Shown here piece by piece: positions 23,143 to 34,499 of a DNA stretch of 64,000 nt (positions within the stretch are counted from its first letter, which is position 1; each line of letters opens with the position of its first letter). The notes below the pieces were generated by a model. It was not told where the DNA came from, did no database searches, and saw only the letters and a program-made list of their open reading frames with translations. The DNA is from Siphonodentalium dalli (lineage: Eukaryota; Mollusca; Scaphopoda; Gadilida; Siphonodentaliidae). A program made the translations under genes and the position numbers. Where the stretch lies: positions 15,360,450-15,424,449 of the forward strand of contig CP136069.1 of NCBI GenBank assembly GCA_032622095.1, given 5' to 3'.

Positions 23143-23998
23143 TTCCATGAGCTTTAATCGAACAACTGCACGGGTGGTTCGTGTGCGACATATGTACATG
23201 TATATACTATGCAGGTATTGTCTAAGTTGATTAACGCCAATAGTTGAGTACGAACTGTTCTGGACGCCTGCCGATTCTTCAGCTCGAGAACCAAATAGCG
23301 CGACCCCCTACCAAGAGCAAGCGTCACAATAGTAGACTCCAACTGTTGTTGTAAAATATAGAGAACACCACAGAATACAAGGGTAAACCTGTCTTCGGTA
23401 ACATGGACAAAGGTGATCATTATCTAGGTACACATTCCGAAGCGCCACTTGGACAATTCCATAGTTAGTAAAATTAAAAACAGGAGCATAATAGAGGTAT
23501 GCCTGGTGTTTTGAAATTTGGAAAATATAGGAGTATGCGTACCAGTATCGTAGAATCACGCACTATCATAAATGAACTAGTTATACGTAGAGTATTAAAA
23601 TATTCTTTAGTTTCATGATTGTCCCATACCGGTAGTTTCAGTAAAAGATGGGAGCGTGGTACATAGTTAGGTGTTACAAATTTAGAAATTAGGAACGTAA
23701 GCATAGGCCGCGAGTTTTCGAAAGGGTTAATTTTGAAATTTATAGTTATGTACACGAGTAAGCAGTTGTAGAATGTAAGTGTAGGTGTAAGTCTGAAGTA
23801 AAATGCTAAATTTCACTGGAATCGTCGTCAGTTATGTACCTGGTGATGGAGTGTTTAAACAACAGACCACCGCTTTTCGACCCCCTACTAAGAGCAAGCT
23901 TCACAATAGTAGACTCCAACTGTTCTAAATTGGATATTTTTTCCCAATAGTTCAGTACAATACGTTGTGGACGCCTGCCGATTCTTCAGCGCGATTCC
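23143..23998 (+). repeat. Dispersed repeat S, copies 2 and 3
   Basis: 23143-23345 matches 15850-15990 and extends with CGACCCCCTACCAAGAGCAAG and CACAATAGTAGACTCCAAC. The latter part recurs at 23878-23998 together with GGACGCCTGCCGATTCTTCAG. The region between holds unremarkable ORFs of 83-93 codons without motifs. Confidence 0.75.
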
Positions 23999-24499
23999 CT
24001 ACTGAGTAGAACAAGAAAACCATAGTCAGAAATAGTAATGCCCCCAATATCATATTATTAGGCATATATACAATATAGCAACTTGATTGTGGTGATTGTG
24101 AAAAATGTGTATATAGGTAACGCCTATGTAGTTATTTATATGTGATATTTTGTGTATGCGGGTATACTGTGCACTCGGTGAGAATGGATGTGCACACATT
24201 TTTAAAATCTGACGTGCCAATATTAAGTTTAATTTCAAATATGTATGATATGTGTTACAAACGGCGCATACGTTCCAATTGCTTGAAATTTTCATCGCCA
24301 AACACGCAAGGGCCATTCCATTGATACACCAATAACCATTGCAAAAAACAATTGACGAACGCCTTCACGATTGACACGTTATTATGTTGACGCGCTGCCA
24401 GCTTGCGCAAATACACTAAACTGCCGGATTGTCAGTTCTCTTATACGACATTTGAATTGCTTTAGGCTGGCATGTATCTTTTCTTTTGTATTTGTTCTC

Positions 24500-24795
24500 A
24501 TTTCTATTGAAATAAAAGTATGAATAGTGCATGACTTAAAATGCAAAATAATAATTACGCCAAAAGCTCTCGATCTTTGTTACATGGTTCGAGTCGCAAA
24601 AGCCGAGTACTTTTCTAATCACATTTAGTCCATATACAACTACGCAAATACCAGTTCTAATTTCATTTGGAATGGTGGTCTGAATAGCGCATGAAATAGC
24701 ATGCAGAATAATAATCGGGCAAAAATTTACGATCTTCATAACATGGTTCAAGTACACCCAATTACGCAAATACCGAGTATGTTTTAATCACACTT
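24500..24795. repeat. Diverged ~165-bp tandem duplication
   Basis: TGAATAGTGCATGACTTAAAATGC ... GATCTTTGTTACATGGTTCGAG ... GAGTACTTTTCTAATCACA is repeated as TGAATAGCGCATGAAATAGC ... GATCTTCATAACATGGTTCAAG ... GAGTATGTTTTAATCACA. Confidence 0.75.
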
Positions 24796-24922
24796 AAACA
24801 ATCATCCCCCGCGACAGGGTCATATATACTTGACAATATACACCATAGGAGGGCGTAATGATGATCAAAGAATGGCCTCAGGTACTGTACTCCTGATATC
24901 AACTTTGAAAATATGGCCGCTC

Positions 24923-25310
24923 CTATGGGTTAATTAAAATACATGTATGGTTGCATGAGGGTTAATTTAAATATGGTCCGATGAGGGTAAATTAAAACAT
25001 GGTCAAATCAGGGTTAAATAAAATATAGTCCCATTGATTGTTAATTAAAATATGGTCCCATGATGGGTAATAAAATATGGACCCATTGGATTAATTGAAA
25101 TATGGTCCCATTAAGGTCAATTAAGATATGGTAACGTGAGTTAATTAAAGTTAAAATATGGTTCCATTATGAGGGTTAATTGAAATTAAAATATGGTGTC
25201 ATCAGTGTTATATAAACTACGGTCCAACTGGGGTGAAATAAAATATAGTCCCATGAGGGTCAATTAAAATATGGTCGCTCCCCATGAGGATCATTAAAAC
25301 ATGGTCACAG
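24923..25310. repeat. Degenerate ~27-bp tandem repeat
   Basis: About fourteen variants of GGGTTAATTAAAATATGGTCCCATGA run head to tail with small indels. No ORF; composition is strongly A/T/G-biased. Confidence 0.85.
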
Positions 25311-25869
25311 GAGTGGGAGGGATAATTTCTGAACATTCTTCAATTCATATAGCATTATGATATATGCCCCGCGCACATAAATAAAAATGATGTTTAGAAT
25401 TAGACCACACTGTATGTTAAACAACCAATGTGATGAGTTAGTGTTGGAACCTTTCTTAATAGCATCTCTATTCATAGCTTAGATATATTCGGCATACAAA
25501 GAAATGAAAAGTCAATATTGACAAACAGTACGAAGGAGTCACGTGGGAGTTTGTTAATAATTACCATCCAAACTCATTTAGAATATAACATACCGATATT
25601 TGTCGCGTATAACTAAATGAAAAGTTCACTAAACGATATTAAATAACATGTTAAACACCGATATAAACAAACAGCTCGAAGGGTCCATGTTCGAATTAAC
25701 TTTCTTATACAATCGTCAAATCCCCGTACGAAAATATCTAAGTACATTTCTAATAATATTACCCCACACCTCCAGTGATTACTGAAAAACACGATCAGAG
25801 AAAACGTAATTAAATTTCTTCGATATTGAATTGGATAATGTTTGTCTCTTCTGTAAATCAAAATATATC
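25311..25869. other. Non-coding stretch, nothing recognised
   Basis: No motif-bearing ORF. Two short CATACCGATATTTGTCG/AAACACCGATATAAAC similarities near 25590 and 25655 are weak. Confidence 0.4.
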
Positions 25870-26200
25870 ACGTGGAGCACGGTGGCCCAGTTGTCAGCGC
25901 GTCTTCGCTATCAACACAGAGAGATGAGTTCGTAGTCCGCCGGTGGTTTGTATTTTCACACAACAGTGGCTTGGCCGCTTTGAGCGACGTGCGAGGTCGC
26001 TCGTATTGTGTCGACTTCGCACCATTCGTGCGTTAAAGATTGTCATACTGATGAGTATCAGATCGCAGCACATGTACACAATACCATGGCTGCAGCCGGT
26101 TCATTGGTTGGCTTGTACACTTGAGTGGGATAATAGTGTAATGTTTGAAAGCATCTTATAACAACGTTAAGCGCTATATAAAACTTCCATTATTATTTGC
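25870..26200 (+). mobile_element. tRNA-derived SINE
   Basis: An A-box-like TGGCCCAGTTG at 25883-25893, followed by TCAGCGCGTC as in tRNA D-arms, lies about 34 bases before a B-box-like AGTTCGTAGTCC at 25927-25938. A unique body follows. The 3' end reads GTTAAGCGCTATATAAAACTTCC followed by an AT-rich tail, a kind of tail shared by several SINEs and their partner LINEs. Length (~330 bp) fits a SINE. The B box carries one inserted base, so it may be transcriptionally weak. The partner LINE is not identified. Confidence 0.75.
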
Positions 26201-26389
26201 TACCTTTCTCGAATATGGCCGACATTAATGTCATTTTGGTAACACATAATGTCATGTATGTTGCGATAACGTGCTTAGTGTAGACAGTGCATGGCCGGAC
26301 AATAGAGCATTGTCCTTTCCAGGGCGAGTTCGTCCGAACCCATCGAACCCTAGCTAGTTACCCATGTGTGTAGATGAGAGAACATTGTC

Positions 26390-28165
26390 ATATATTCAGT
26401 TCGTTGGGTGCATGCTAAAGACTTAAAATAGGGTAGGTAATCTCCAACCCATCGAACAAATTTAAATTGTCTATCTTATTTATCGTTTGCTTTTCTGTAT
26501 TTGTTCATTAGTAATTGTATATTTCCTGATCGAGTAGCATTTTCCCACACAATCTGTTAAAACGCATAGCATATCACTTTAGTTCGTAGAATGTTCAAGA
26601 CTTCAAATCGGGTAGTGGGTCCCAAAACAGTGGAAATTCGCCCTTCGTATTTCCCAGCCGATTATTCCAAAGGGTCCCATGATTCAGGAACCAGCCCATC
26701 AATATAAATTGTTCACTTCCTGGCCGCTGCCCTCTGTCCACACCCTCAGTTAAAACTGACATTGTTTGATTTATTTATTTATATGTAAAGTAACAAATGA
26801 TATAGGCCGGAACATTATTATCTTGGTTGGTCGTCTTCCTGTTGCCCCTGCCTGGAGATATATAAAGCATAAAGGATGGTGTGGATGCAATTCAAGATCC
26901 ATTTAAAGATGTATGAGATCATATCCCTCCAGTTCGTGGTGTTTTCATGACTTAAAATAGCGTAAGTGATCACAAAAACAGTTACAATTATATTTTTGTT
27001 ATTTGTCAGCCACTTGCTTTCGTGAACCAACCTATCAATAAATATTGCATCGTTTCTGATATTCCACCACAATCTCTGGTGATATTGAGAGCATATCCCT
27101 TCAGTTAGTCGTGTGTTCAAGACTTTAACCCTTTACCCAACAAACCGGCCAAAAACGGCCAAATAAAGCTGCAACAGCCTAAATTATTTTGGGTCTGTCT
27201 CAATAATACCATACAAATATGGATATCATTGGAACCGGCTCATTGACCACATTGTGATGGTTACAGTTATGCCCTGTGTCAATGCATATATATAAGAGAA
27301 TGCATTGGCCTAAATAAATATTTTTTAACACTTTTTACCATTTGTTCTACATTCTTTGACAATTTTATCATTTGTAATATGTGTTAAGCCAATGCATTCT
27401 CATATATATGCGAGGCGACTCGCATATATAAGAGAATGCATTGGCACAGGGCCGTTCTGTTGGGTAAAGGGTTAAATAGATATTGGGTAACCTCTAAGAC
27501 AGTGAAAATTAGCCTTTTTCGTTTTCTGCCCTCTTTTTGTAAAGTTCCACAGGCTTCCATGAACCATGCCATCTATAAAAAATAATACATTTTTCACACA
27601 CCCTCAGTTAATATGAAAAGCATATTCTTTCAGCTCGTGGCGTGTTTAAGACTTCAAGTGGGATAGTGAGGTCCTCAAAACAGAACATTGGCCTTTCGTA
27701 TTTGGCAGCCGCCTTTTGTAAAATGCCCCATGATTTGGGGGAACCGAACCACCCATATCAATTGTATGTTCCTAATAGCACTACATTTCATTCACACACG
27801 AAGCTAATTCTGAGAACATATAACTTCAGTTATTAAATATTAAATAGGTTAGGATGTGCTCCAAAAACAGTCAGAATTCGCCATTCTCGTTTTCCAGCCG
27901 CTTTTTGTAAAGTATCCCAGACATTCTGGAACCAACCCATTCATAAAATATGTGTATTTCCTGATATACTTCTCTAAACCGGCATTTAACATTTGGAGCA
28001 TATCCTTTCAGTTCTTAATGACTTCAAATGGGTAGGGCCCTCAAAACAGAAAATTCAATTTTCTTATTTACCAGCCGCCTTTTTTATAAAGTGCCCTCTA
28101 TTATTTTGGGAACCAAATTACCGATATAAGTTGTATATTGCCTGATAGAACTCTCAGTTATTGTT
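26390..28165 (+). repeat. Decayed ~185-bp satellite array, main block
   Basis: The order GAGCATATCCTTTCAGTTCG ... TTCAAGACTTCAAATGGGTAG ... CCTCAAAACAGAAAATTCGCC ... CAGCCGCTTTTTGTAAAGTGCC ... GGAACCAACCCAT ... TATTTCCTGATA ... CACACCCTCAGTTAA recurs. The AAGACTT landmark lies at about 26416, 26598, 26948 (two units on), 27117, 27650, then 27837 and 28019: period 182-187 bp. The 27117-27650 gap is 186 bp once the MITE at 27125 is removed. Units are 70-80 % alike by eye. Confidence 0.85.
27125..27475. mobile_element. TTAA-type palindrome MITE, copy 4 (in satellite)
   Basis: TTAA at 27125-27128 and 27472-27475, with the long arm on the left. Both palindromes have shrunk: 27278-27309 (32 bp) and 27388-27445 (58 bp, left shoulder CATATATATGCGAGGCGACTCGC). 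Removing the element with one TTAA restores the satellite sequence AAGACTTTAAATAG and its period. Confidence 0.93.
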
Positions 28166-28771
28166 TTATGGGTAACCAATAAGTGGTAAGTGGGTGTCTG
28201 ACCAGGTAACACATCATGTATGGTTAGCGATAATCACACCTACCAACCAGGGATGACAGCATAAAGTCAAAATGAAATGCTGGATGACGGCCCGAAGGCT
28301 TTTTGATATGTCAAATTAGGATAAGCTGAAAGAAAAATGACCTGAAACCAATTAGTCATATACATTTAATCACAAAGTGAAGTTGGTGTCAAATGTATGG
28401 ATAACAAGAGAAAGAAGAGGGAATCTGCAAAGCATATGAAAATAGGGGGGGGTGAAACAAAAAATAATGGAACAGTGACCCAATTTTGTGCAGATACCTG
28501 ATTCCTCGTTCATTTGTCATAAATTTAGGATGGAGAGCAGTGGCACGGAGCGGTTTTACTAAATTTGGAAAATAATTTTGAACGTACGCACCAATTAATA
28601 AAATCCAAAGGTCAAAATTTATATTTCAGAAATGAGATCATCAAAGAAGGAAGAGAGAAAAAAGTCAATAAGATCTTCATAAGTTGCAAGTTGCTATCAC
28701 GTGCCATACTAAACGTATGAACATCAACGTTTCGACCTTTACATAGCACTACCATTCGTTCACACTGTCAG
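28166..28771. other. Non-satellite insert between satellite blocks
   Basis: The satellite pattern stops near 28165 and resumes just before 28771 (TTCGTTCACACTGTCAGTTAA). The ~600 bp between has no repeat ends or ORF that I recognise. Confidence 0.45.
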
Positions 28772-29169
28772 TTAACCCTTTACCCAACAAACCGGCCAAA
28801 ACCGGCCAAATAAAGCTTCAACAGCCTAAAATATCTTCGGTCTGTCTCCATAGAACCATACAAATATGGGTATCATTGGAACCGGCTCATTGACCGCATT
28901 GTGATGGTTACAGTTATGCCCTGTGCCAATGCATTCTCTTATATATGCGAGTCGACCATAGATCGCCTCGCATATATAAGAGAATGCATTGGCCTAAAAA
29001 AAATTTTTTTTAACACTTTTTACCATTTTTTATTACATTCTTAAATGTTTTATAATTTTTAATGTGTTAAGCCAATGCATTCTCTTATATATGCGAGGCG
29101 ACCTATGGTCGACTTGCATATATAAGAGAATGCATTGGCACAGGGCCCTTCTGTTGGGTAAAGGGTTAA
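28772..29169. mobile_element. TTAA-type palindrome MITE, copy 5 (in satellite)
   Basis: TTAA at 28772-28775 and 29166-29169, with the long arm on the left. Palindromes are at 28925-28993 (one centre base changed) and 29071-29139. The junction CTGTCAGTTAA...TTAATATGAAGAGCAT collapses to CTGTCAGTTAATATGAAGAGCAT, matching the uninterrupted satellite unit at 27599-27622. Confidence 0.94.
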
Positions 29170-30370
29170 TATGAAGAGCATACAGTTTCAGTGTATTGTG
29201 TGTCCAATAGTTTAAATGAGTTATGGGGTCCCACAGAACCAAATATATTCGCATTTGTCGTTTGCTATCCGCTTCTTGTTAAGTGCCAAATGATTTAGAA
29301 ACCAACCAACCCATAAATATTGTATATTACTACCCTTCGTCCACGTCATTAGTCAATGGTGAGATCAATCATTTAAGTCAGCGGTGTGCTCAACAACAAC
29401 CGTTCAGTTGGGTAGGGGTCCTCAATACAACACATTGGTCTATCTTATATTTATGAGCCGCTTTGTGTAAAGCGACACAGGCTTTTGAGAAACAAGCCAC
29501 CCATTTATATTATGTAGTCCCTGATAGAAAATAACACAATAGAGAGCATATAGGTGACCCGCCATATCAAATCCAGTCGTAAGTCGGGATTGTTTTACCC
29601 TGTGCCAATGCATTCTCTTATATATGCGAGTCGACCATAGGTCCCCTCGCATATATAAGAGAATGCATTGGCCTAACAATTTTTTATCATTTTTTTAAAA
29701 TAAATGTTTCTTACAATTTTTAGGACATAAAATAAAAAAAACATCCATTACCCTGCAGGGAGTCCCACACAAATATAGAAGCATATAGAAGAGTGTCGTC
29801 TGCTCATGTTTGTCTGGGGCTCTGTATGGGTAAAATTATAAAATTGTTAAAGAATACAAGACAAAATTATTAAAATTGTAAAAAAATGTTAGGCCAATGC
29901 ATTCTCTTATATATGCGAGGCGACCTATGGTCGACTCGCATATATAAGAGAATGCATTGGCGCAGGGTAAAAGAAATCCCGACTTACGACTGAATTTGAT
30001 ATGGCGGGTCTATTAACCCATAGAGAGCCCCACACAGCCTGGAGCAGACGACACTATGTAGTGCATGCTTCCATCTGTGTGAGGCTCCCTGTGGGTTATA
30101 TGGCGGGTCACATATTTTCAGTTCGTATTGTGCTCAAGACTTTAACTCGGGTAGAGTGTTCTTGAGAAATAGAAATTTCGCCTCTCCTATATTTTCCATG
30201 CAGCCGCGTTTGTAAAGTGCCACGTGTACTATTTCGGAAAACAATCCATCCATAAACATTGCGTATTTCCTTATAAAACTACACTTTGTCCACACCTTCA
30301 GTTAATTTTGAGATCATGTCCATTCAGTGACATATAATAGTGTATGGGGGACCTCGAAATATAGAACATG
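29170..30370 (+). repeat. 185-bp satellite, further decayed units
   Basis: The array resumes at 29170-29552 (GAGCATACAGTTTCAGT, AGCCGCTTTGTGTAAAGCG, AACAAGCCACCCAT) and at 30115-30370 (TTCAGTTCGTATTGTGCTCAAGACTTTAACTCGGGTAG, CAGCCGCGTTTGTAAAGTGCC). It is interrupted by the TA-type MITE at 29553-30112. Confidence 0.75.
29553..30112. mobile_element. TA-type palindrome MITE, extended form
   Basis: TA flanks at 29551-29552 and 30113-30114. Ends are GGTGACCCGCCATATC and ATATGGCGGGTCACA. Palindromes are at 29604-29672 and 29893-29961. After an inner GATATGGCGGGTC (about 29998-30010) there is an extra 100-bp hairpin (TAACCCATAGAGAGCCCCACACAG ... CTGTGTGAGGCTCCCTGTGGGTTA) and then a second GGCGGGTCACA end. 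The inner end is therefore duplicated and the element is longer (560 bp) than the 415-463 bp forms. Confidence 0.9.
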
Positions 30371-31307
30371 TTTGAGCTAACATTTGCCACCTTGGTCAGA
30401 CTAGTTATAAAATACAATACAATATCCATATTTACGTGCGCTCGCGCAACAGTATGGCGATCAGACAGATTCGTAGCTTGGTAGCTTGGTGTCACCCTAC
30501 TCCGTTTCACGCCATGACGTCACCAAAAACGACGTAAAACCTCGTGGCGTTCTGACATTGTTACTGTGCCGCGTTTTTGATATGTTTATTTTATGTGTTG
30601 TTTTCGATTATTTGTTTGTCGCCGATATCGCCATTTGTCGGGATTCCCTGTTTCTATACTTAAAACTGACATACTCATAGTGAGCCTCGATTTCGATTTT
30701 TTCTCCCAGGTCAAAATACGTCAGAGTTATGACAATAATAGATCGACCTACATTTTCTCCATCAGAACCCTACATCAAAGAGTCTATACACTCCTTCGGG
30801 ACCTACATAGACCTACATAGGGTATTTTTACTTATAATTGGGAAGTTTTATCATTTTTGGTTCGTGCGAAGACCTCTTTTTATCGTGCGGGAAAAGAGAG
30901 ACATTCAAAACGCGATTTCGTAATTCGACGAATGATGTAACACAAAACACAAACGCATCAGTTGCTCCTTTGGTCAACTTTGACTATCGGAAAATGAAAA
31001 TGAAAAAAATGCCGCTGAAAAAAATGTATTCGATATTAAAGTCTCATCCTTTCGGCAACATGGAATTGGTTTTAATTACTTAAATGATTAATATAGTAAT
31101 TTGCCTTTTATCTGTGATGAAATGAGAAATGGTAATTGTCTTTTTTTGCTAACATTAAATTAAATAAATTAAGTAAAATACAGTGAAATTATTTTTAAAA
31201 TTATTGTTTATTACATTTTTGCGCACGTTGGCATCTCTCTGAGTGCATTCTAGTTTCTATATATTGGTCGATTTAGAGTGACACTATCCATCTCTATGAC
31301 AGCAACA
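30371..31307 (+). other. Unique stretch with weak gene-like signals
   Basis: A palindromic CRE-like TGACGTCA lies at 30515-30522. An acceptor-like TTTTTTCTCCCAG is near 30710, before ATGACAATAATAGATCGACC. ORFs of 64-81 codons (30486-31083) overlap in different frames and share no recognised domain. This could be the 5' part of a gene, but nothing confirms it. Confidence 0.25.
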
Positions 31308-31556
31308 ATTATAATTTCACCCATGCAGAGCCCCAGACAAACATGAGCAGACGACACTCTTCTATATGCTTCTATATATGTGTGGGGCTCCCTGCAGGGT
31401 AATGGATGTTTTTTATTTTATGTCCTTAAAATTGTAAGAAACATTTATTTAAAAAAAATGATAAAATTTTGTTAGGCCAATGCATTCTCTTATATATGCG
31501 AGGCGACCTATGGTCGACTCGCATATATAAGAGAATGCATTGGAACAGGGTAAAAG
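31308..31556. mobile_element. TA-type palindrome MITE, right half only
   Basis: It starts at ATAATTTCACCCATGCAGAGCC, with the GAGCCCCAGAC ... GTGTGGGGCTCCCTGCAGGG stem. Then comes a single palindrome (31476-31544, last base of the right arm changed) and ACAGGGTAAAA. The outer TGACCCGCC ends are missing. A (GTT)n microsatellite follows at 31577-31597. Confidence 0.85.
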
Positions 31557-31760
31557 TTGTTCTGTATATATTAGTATGTGTTGTTGTTGTTGTTGTTGTA
31601 ATTGGGGGTTGGAAGACTGAGTGCATCTTTGACCATACTCGTGGTGTCTACGGATCCGGGTTTCATCGCATGAATCATGATTTGGTCCCATTATAATCAT
31701 TCATAAAAGTATGTGATGTTATCATAGATATGTATTTGTTCTACCAAAACTTGTCCCGGT

Positions 31761-31779
31761 GGGGGGGGGGGGGGGGGGG
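31761..31779. repeat. G19 homopolymer
   Basis: Nineteen consecutive G. Similar runs occur at 43579-43593 (G15) and 44017-44044 (C28). Confidence 0.95.
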
Positions 31780-31824
31780 AGATGTAGCTAAAATCTATTA
31801 TTTCGAAAACCGTTCAAAATATCT

Positions 31825-32097
31825 GTGAAATTATTTCTATTTCTATGTTTCGTTTTCGTTGTATGCGTTCAGCGGCGCACAGCAGAAACATGGCCGTCGA
31901 ATGAACAATATTCTCCACAAGAATACGACAATTATCCCACTATATCGATGTTTATGCTTCCTAAAACTAGCGCCATCGGATATTTGTTTACAATAATTTC
32001 ACCGCCTGTCTGGACTGACAATCTCATAATTATCTCTATAATTGTAAAATATACGCTTACGCGAGAATATTGTTTTGATTGTTGGACCCTTATATGA
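31825..32097 (+). CDS. Possible secreted-protein ORF, doubtful
   Basis: The 90-codon ORF begins MKLFLFLCFVFVVCVQRRTA, which looks like a signal peptide, followed by a short hydrophilic stretch (ETWPSNEQYSPQEYDNYP). The second half matches no family. The 3' part lies in a short dispersed repeat: CTTACGCGAGAA...TGTTTTGATTGTTGG recurs at 33165-33200 and, decayed, at 32655-32685. A first exon is possible, but I see no convincing donor. Confidence 0.18.
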   Translation: MKLFLFLCFVFVVCVQRRTAETWPSNEQYSPQEYDNYPTISMFMLPKTSAIGYLFTIISPPVWTDNLIIISIIVKYTLTREYCFDCWTLI

Positions 32098-32204
32098 CTG
32101 GAGCTTTTTGGCGACAACCCTGTGCCTTATAAAAATGTAAGAAATAATGATACAAATATGATAATGGAAGGATAATCCCCAAGTTATCTATAAAAGAGTA
32201 AAAT

Positions 32205-32654
32205 ATTTTACCCTGTGCCAATGCATTCTCTTATATATGCGAGTCGACCATAGGTCGCCTCGCATATATAAGAGAATGCATTGGCCTAACATTTTTTTAT
32301 AAATAAATGTTTCTTACAATTTTTAGGACATAAAATAAAAAAACATCCATTACCCTGCAGGGAGCCCCACACACATATAGAAGCATATAGAAGAGTGTCG
32401 TCTGCTCATGTTTGTCTGGGGCTCTGTATGGGTAAAATTATAAAATTGTTAAAGAATACAAGAAAAAATTATTAAAATTGTAAAATATTGTTAGGCCAAT
32501 GCATTCTCTTATATATGCGAGGCGACCTATGGTCGACTCACATATATAAGAGAATGCATTGGCGCAGGGTAAAAGAAATCCCGACTTACGACTGGATTTG
32601 ATATGGCGGGTCTATTAACCCATAGAGAGCCCCACACAGCCTGGAGCAGACGAC
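32205..32654. mobile_element. TA-type palindrome MITE, ends truncated
   Basis: Palindromes are at 32217-32285 and 32495-32563, with the intact spacer stem (GGGAGCCCCACACAC ... TCTGGGGCTC). The left TGACCCGCC end is absent. On the right, GATATGGCGGGTC runs into the same extra TATTAACCCATAGAGAGCC hairpin arm as the copy at 29553, then breaks off at 32654. It is evidently a truncated member of the extended form. Confidence 0.88.
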
Positions 32655-33299
32655 ATACTCGAGAAGATTTACTTATTGTGATTGTTTGGCTCGGTATACA
32701 CGGTAACCGGATTGAAATAAAAAAATTTAATGGATCAACAAATCTGGCCAGATTTAAGCAACCAAACTTTCATTTGAACATTTTATTTACATAATTTTCA
32801 AACAACTAGATTGGGGCAAATGTTTTGGCAAACTATGAAGCCGTCTTCCGATATCATATGATAACACACAAGTCATTAATATGACGAAATAAACGTATTT
32901 ACAGGGTGATAAGTTTTGAAATACATAAATGTGAATTTCCTTTCCTTTCCTTTCCTTTCCTTTCTTTACAAAAGTTAAAAACAAAATAATATTCAAAAAC
33001 TTCAAATATTCAAAAAAAATTTTAATTTATATTTAAAAAAAAAATTCAATTATTTAAAAAAACTTTAAGACACTTCAAATTTTTCAAAAATAATATTTGT
33101 TTTATAAACTTTAAAAACTTTTAACTTTTTATTATGTTTTATATTTTTATTGTTAAATAGGCTTACGCGAGAAGATTGACTGTTTTGATTGTTGGGCCCG
33201 GTAGATCACTATAGCTGCTTGCCAATATTTTCTCTTTTTTGAACCAACTCAGACGGTCCGTGCCTACTCCGTCAAATTCGACCCATGCCACTGATTTCT
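32655..33299. other. AT-rich low-complexity stretch with TTCCT microsatellite
   Basis: (TTTCC)n at 32938-32964, followed by ~200 bp of TTCAAA/AAAATTT low-complexity sequence. No gene. Confidence 0.6.
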
Positions 33300-33640
33300 C
33301 ATCCAGGTACATCTCAACCACGACCTGAAAATTTAAAACAAGTCTATGAAAAGGACTGGTTAATATATCGACAAAAGCGTAACGAAGTTATAGCCGCAGT
33401 GTGTAAAGCTAAAAAGGACCACATAATAAAAACTGAAAGGACTTTTAATGACCGAAATTGTTTTGACTCATCCATAGATGGAAATCTGTTCGTAATATCT
33501 TATTCACATCGAAAAGTAAATCTATCCCGACCCTATTGGTAAGTAGTCAAGCAGTCCCCAATAACGTAGACAAAGCTGAACTGTTCGACAATTATGTTGC
33601 AATATCGCTACTGTCACGTCACCCTTAAAAACTGTTCAGC
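33300..33640 (+). pseudogene. LINE ORF2 linker region, broken
   Basis: PRPENLKQVYEKDWLIYRQ followed by KRNEVIAAVCKAKKDHII (plus, about 33313-33435) matches the usual 'Y..YR..RN.V...VR.AK..Y' segment between endonuclease and RT in non-LTR elements. After a frame change, NNVDKAELFDNYVA (about 33560-33600) matches the 'A..FN.YFA' segment. The element is then cut by the insertion at 33657-34496. Confidence 0.78.
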
Positions 33641-33656
33641 CATGGAGACTAACTAA

Positions 33657-34496
33657 GGGTGCATTTACATTGCTGTATATCTGTATACAGTTCTACACGC
33701 ATACTAGTGTAAACAGGTTGATATAGAAATGCACACATAAAGAAAACGGTATTCGTTCGTGTGCACAAAAATCGTGTCCGTTATAAGTCACGGTCAACAC
33801 CGAGGCATTGCGACAAGCAAATCTGATTCGATTAATTGTTACTCTGGCTTGGCGAATGTGCTTAATCTTTCTTTGTCATTTCAACCCATGTATTTCACAT
33901 TGTGTATGCGAGAACCTGTGTGCTGGTGCGTGTGGTGACACAGTACTTAAAGTAACGTTTTTACTATATACAGTATACCTTATTAATATTTGTTCTCCTT
34001 GGAGTTTTGTAATACCTAAGTACACTCAGATAACAACAGGGCGACCGCAAAAGCATAGCATTACAAGGCCGCTATCACTGATGTTGTCAAGCGCAGCATA
34101 TAATCTAGGTCGTGCTGTTATTATATGCTCACAAAGTTGTGATTAGATGGGGAAATTCCGCACATTTCTGTGATAGGTGTCGTAGAGACGAAGTAGCCCT
34201 ATTTCTATTTGTGTACGCTGTTGTTTGTGTATTCCTATGTGATTTGTTCTCATGCGACTTTCATGCTTTTCTCGAACCATTATCAACTGGTGTAAGAATA
34301 ACTGCTTTGGTCTGCTGGTAGTTGATTCATTTGTTTTTGTCTGGCCTAAACTGACACGACTCATAGTGAATTGGCAATTACCAGAGTACTGATGAGCGCG
34401 CGTTAACTGTCAGTAATCATGTTGTGATCACAGTAATCTGCGACACGTGACTTCACACAAATCTGTATACAGATCTACAGCAATGTAAACAACCTC
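33657..34496. mobile_element. TIR element nested in a LINE (PIF/Harbinger-like?)
   Basis: Terminal repeats GGGTGCATTTACATTGCTGTA...CTGTATACAG and CTGTATACAG...TACAGCAATGTAAACAACCTC are inverted matches. TAA flanks both sides (33654-33656, 34497-34499). A 3-bp TAA duplication and a GGG start would fit PIF/Harbinger; two mismatches near the tips make this tentative. No transposase: ORFs up to 112 codons (33808) have no DDE motif. LINE coding sequence resumes right after it. Confidence 0.7.
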
Positions 34497-34499
34497 TAA

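Noticed and set aside
25883-25938. Functional tRNA gene
   Set aside because: Only the internal-promoter-like boxes are tRNA-like; acceptor and anticodon stems do not form and the sequence continues as a SINE.
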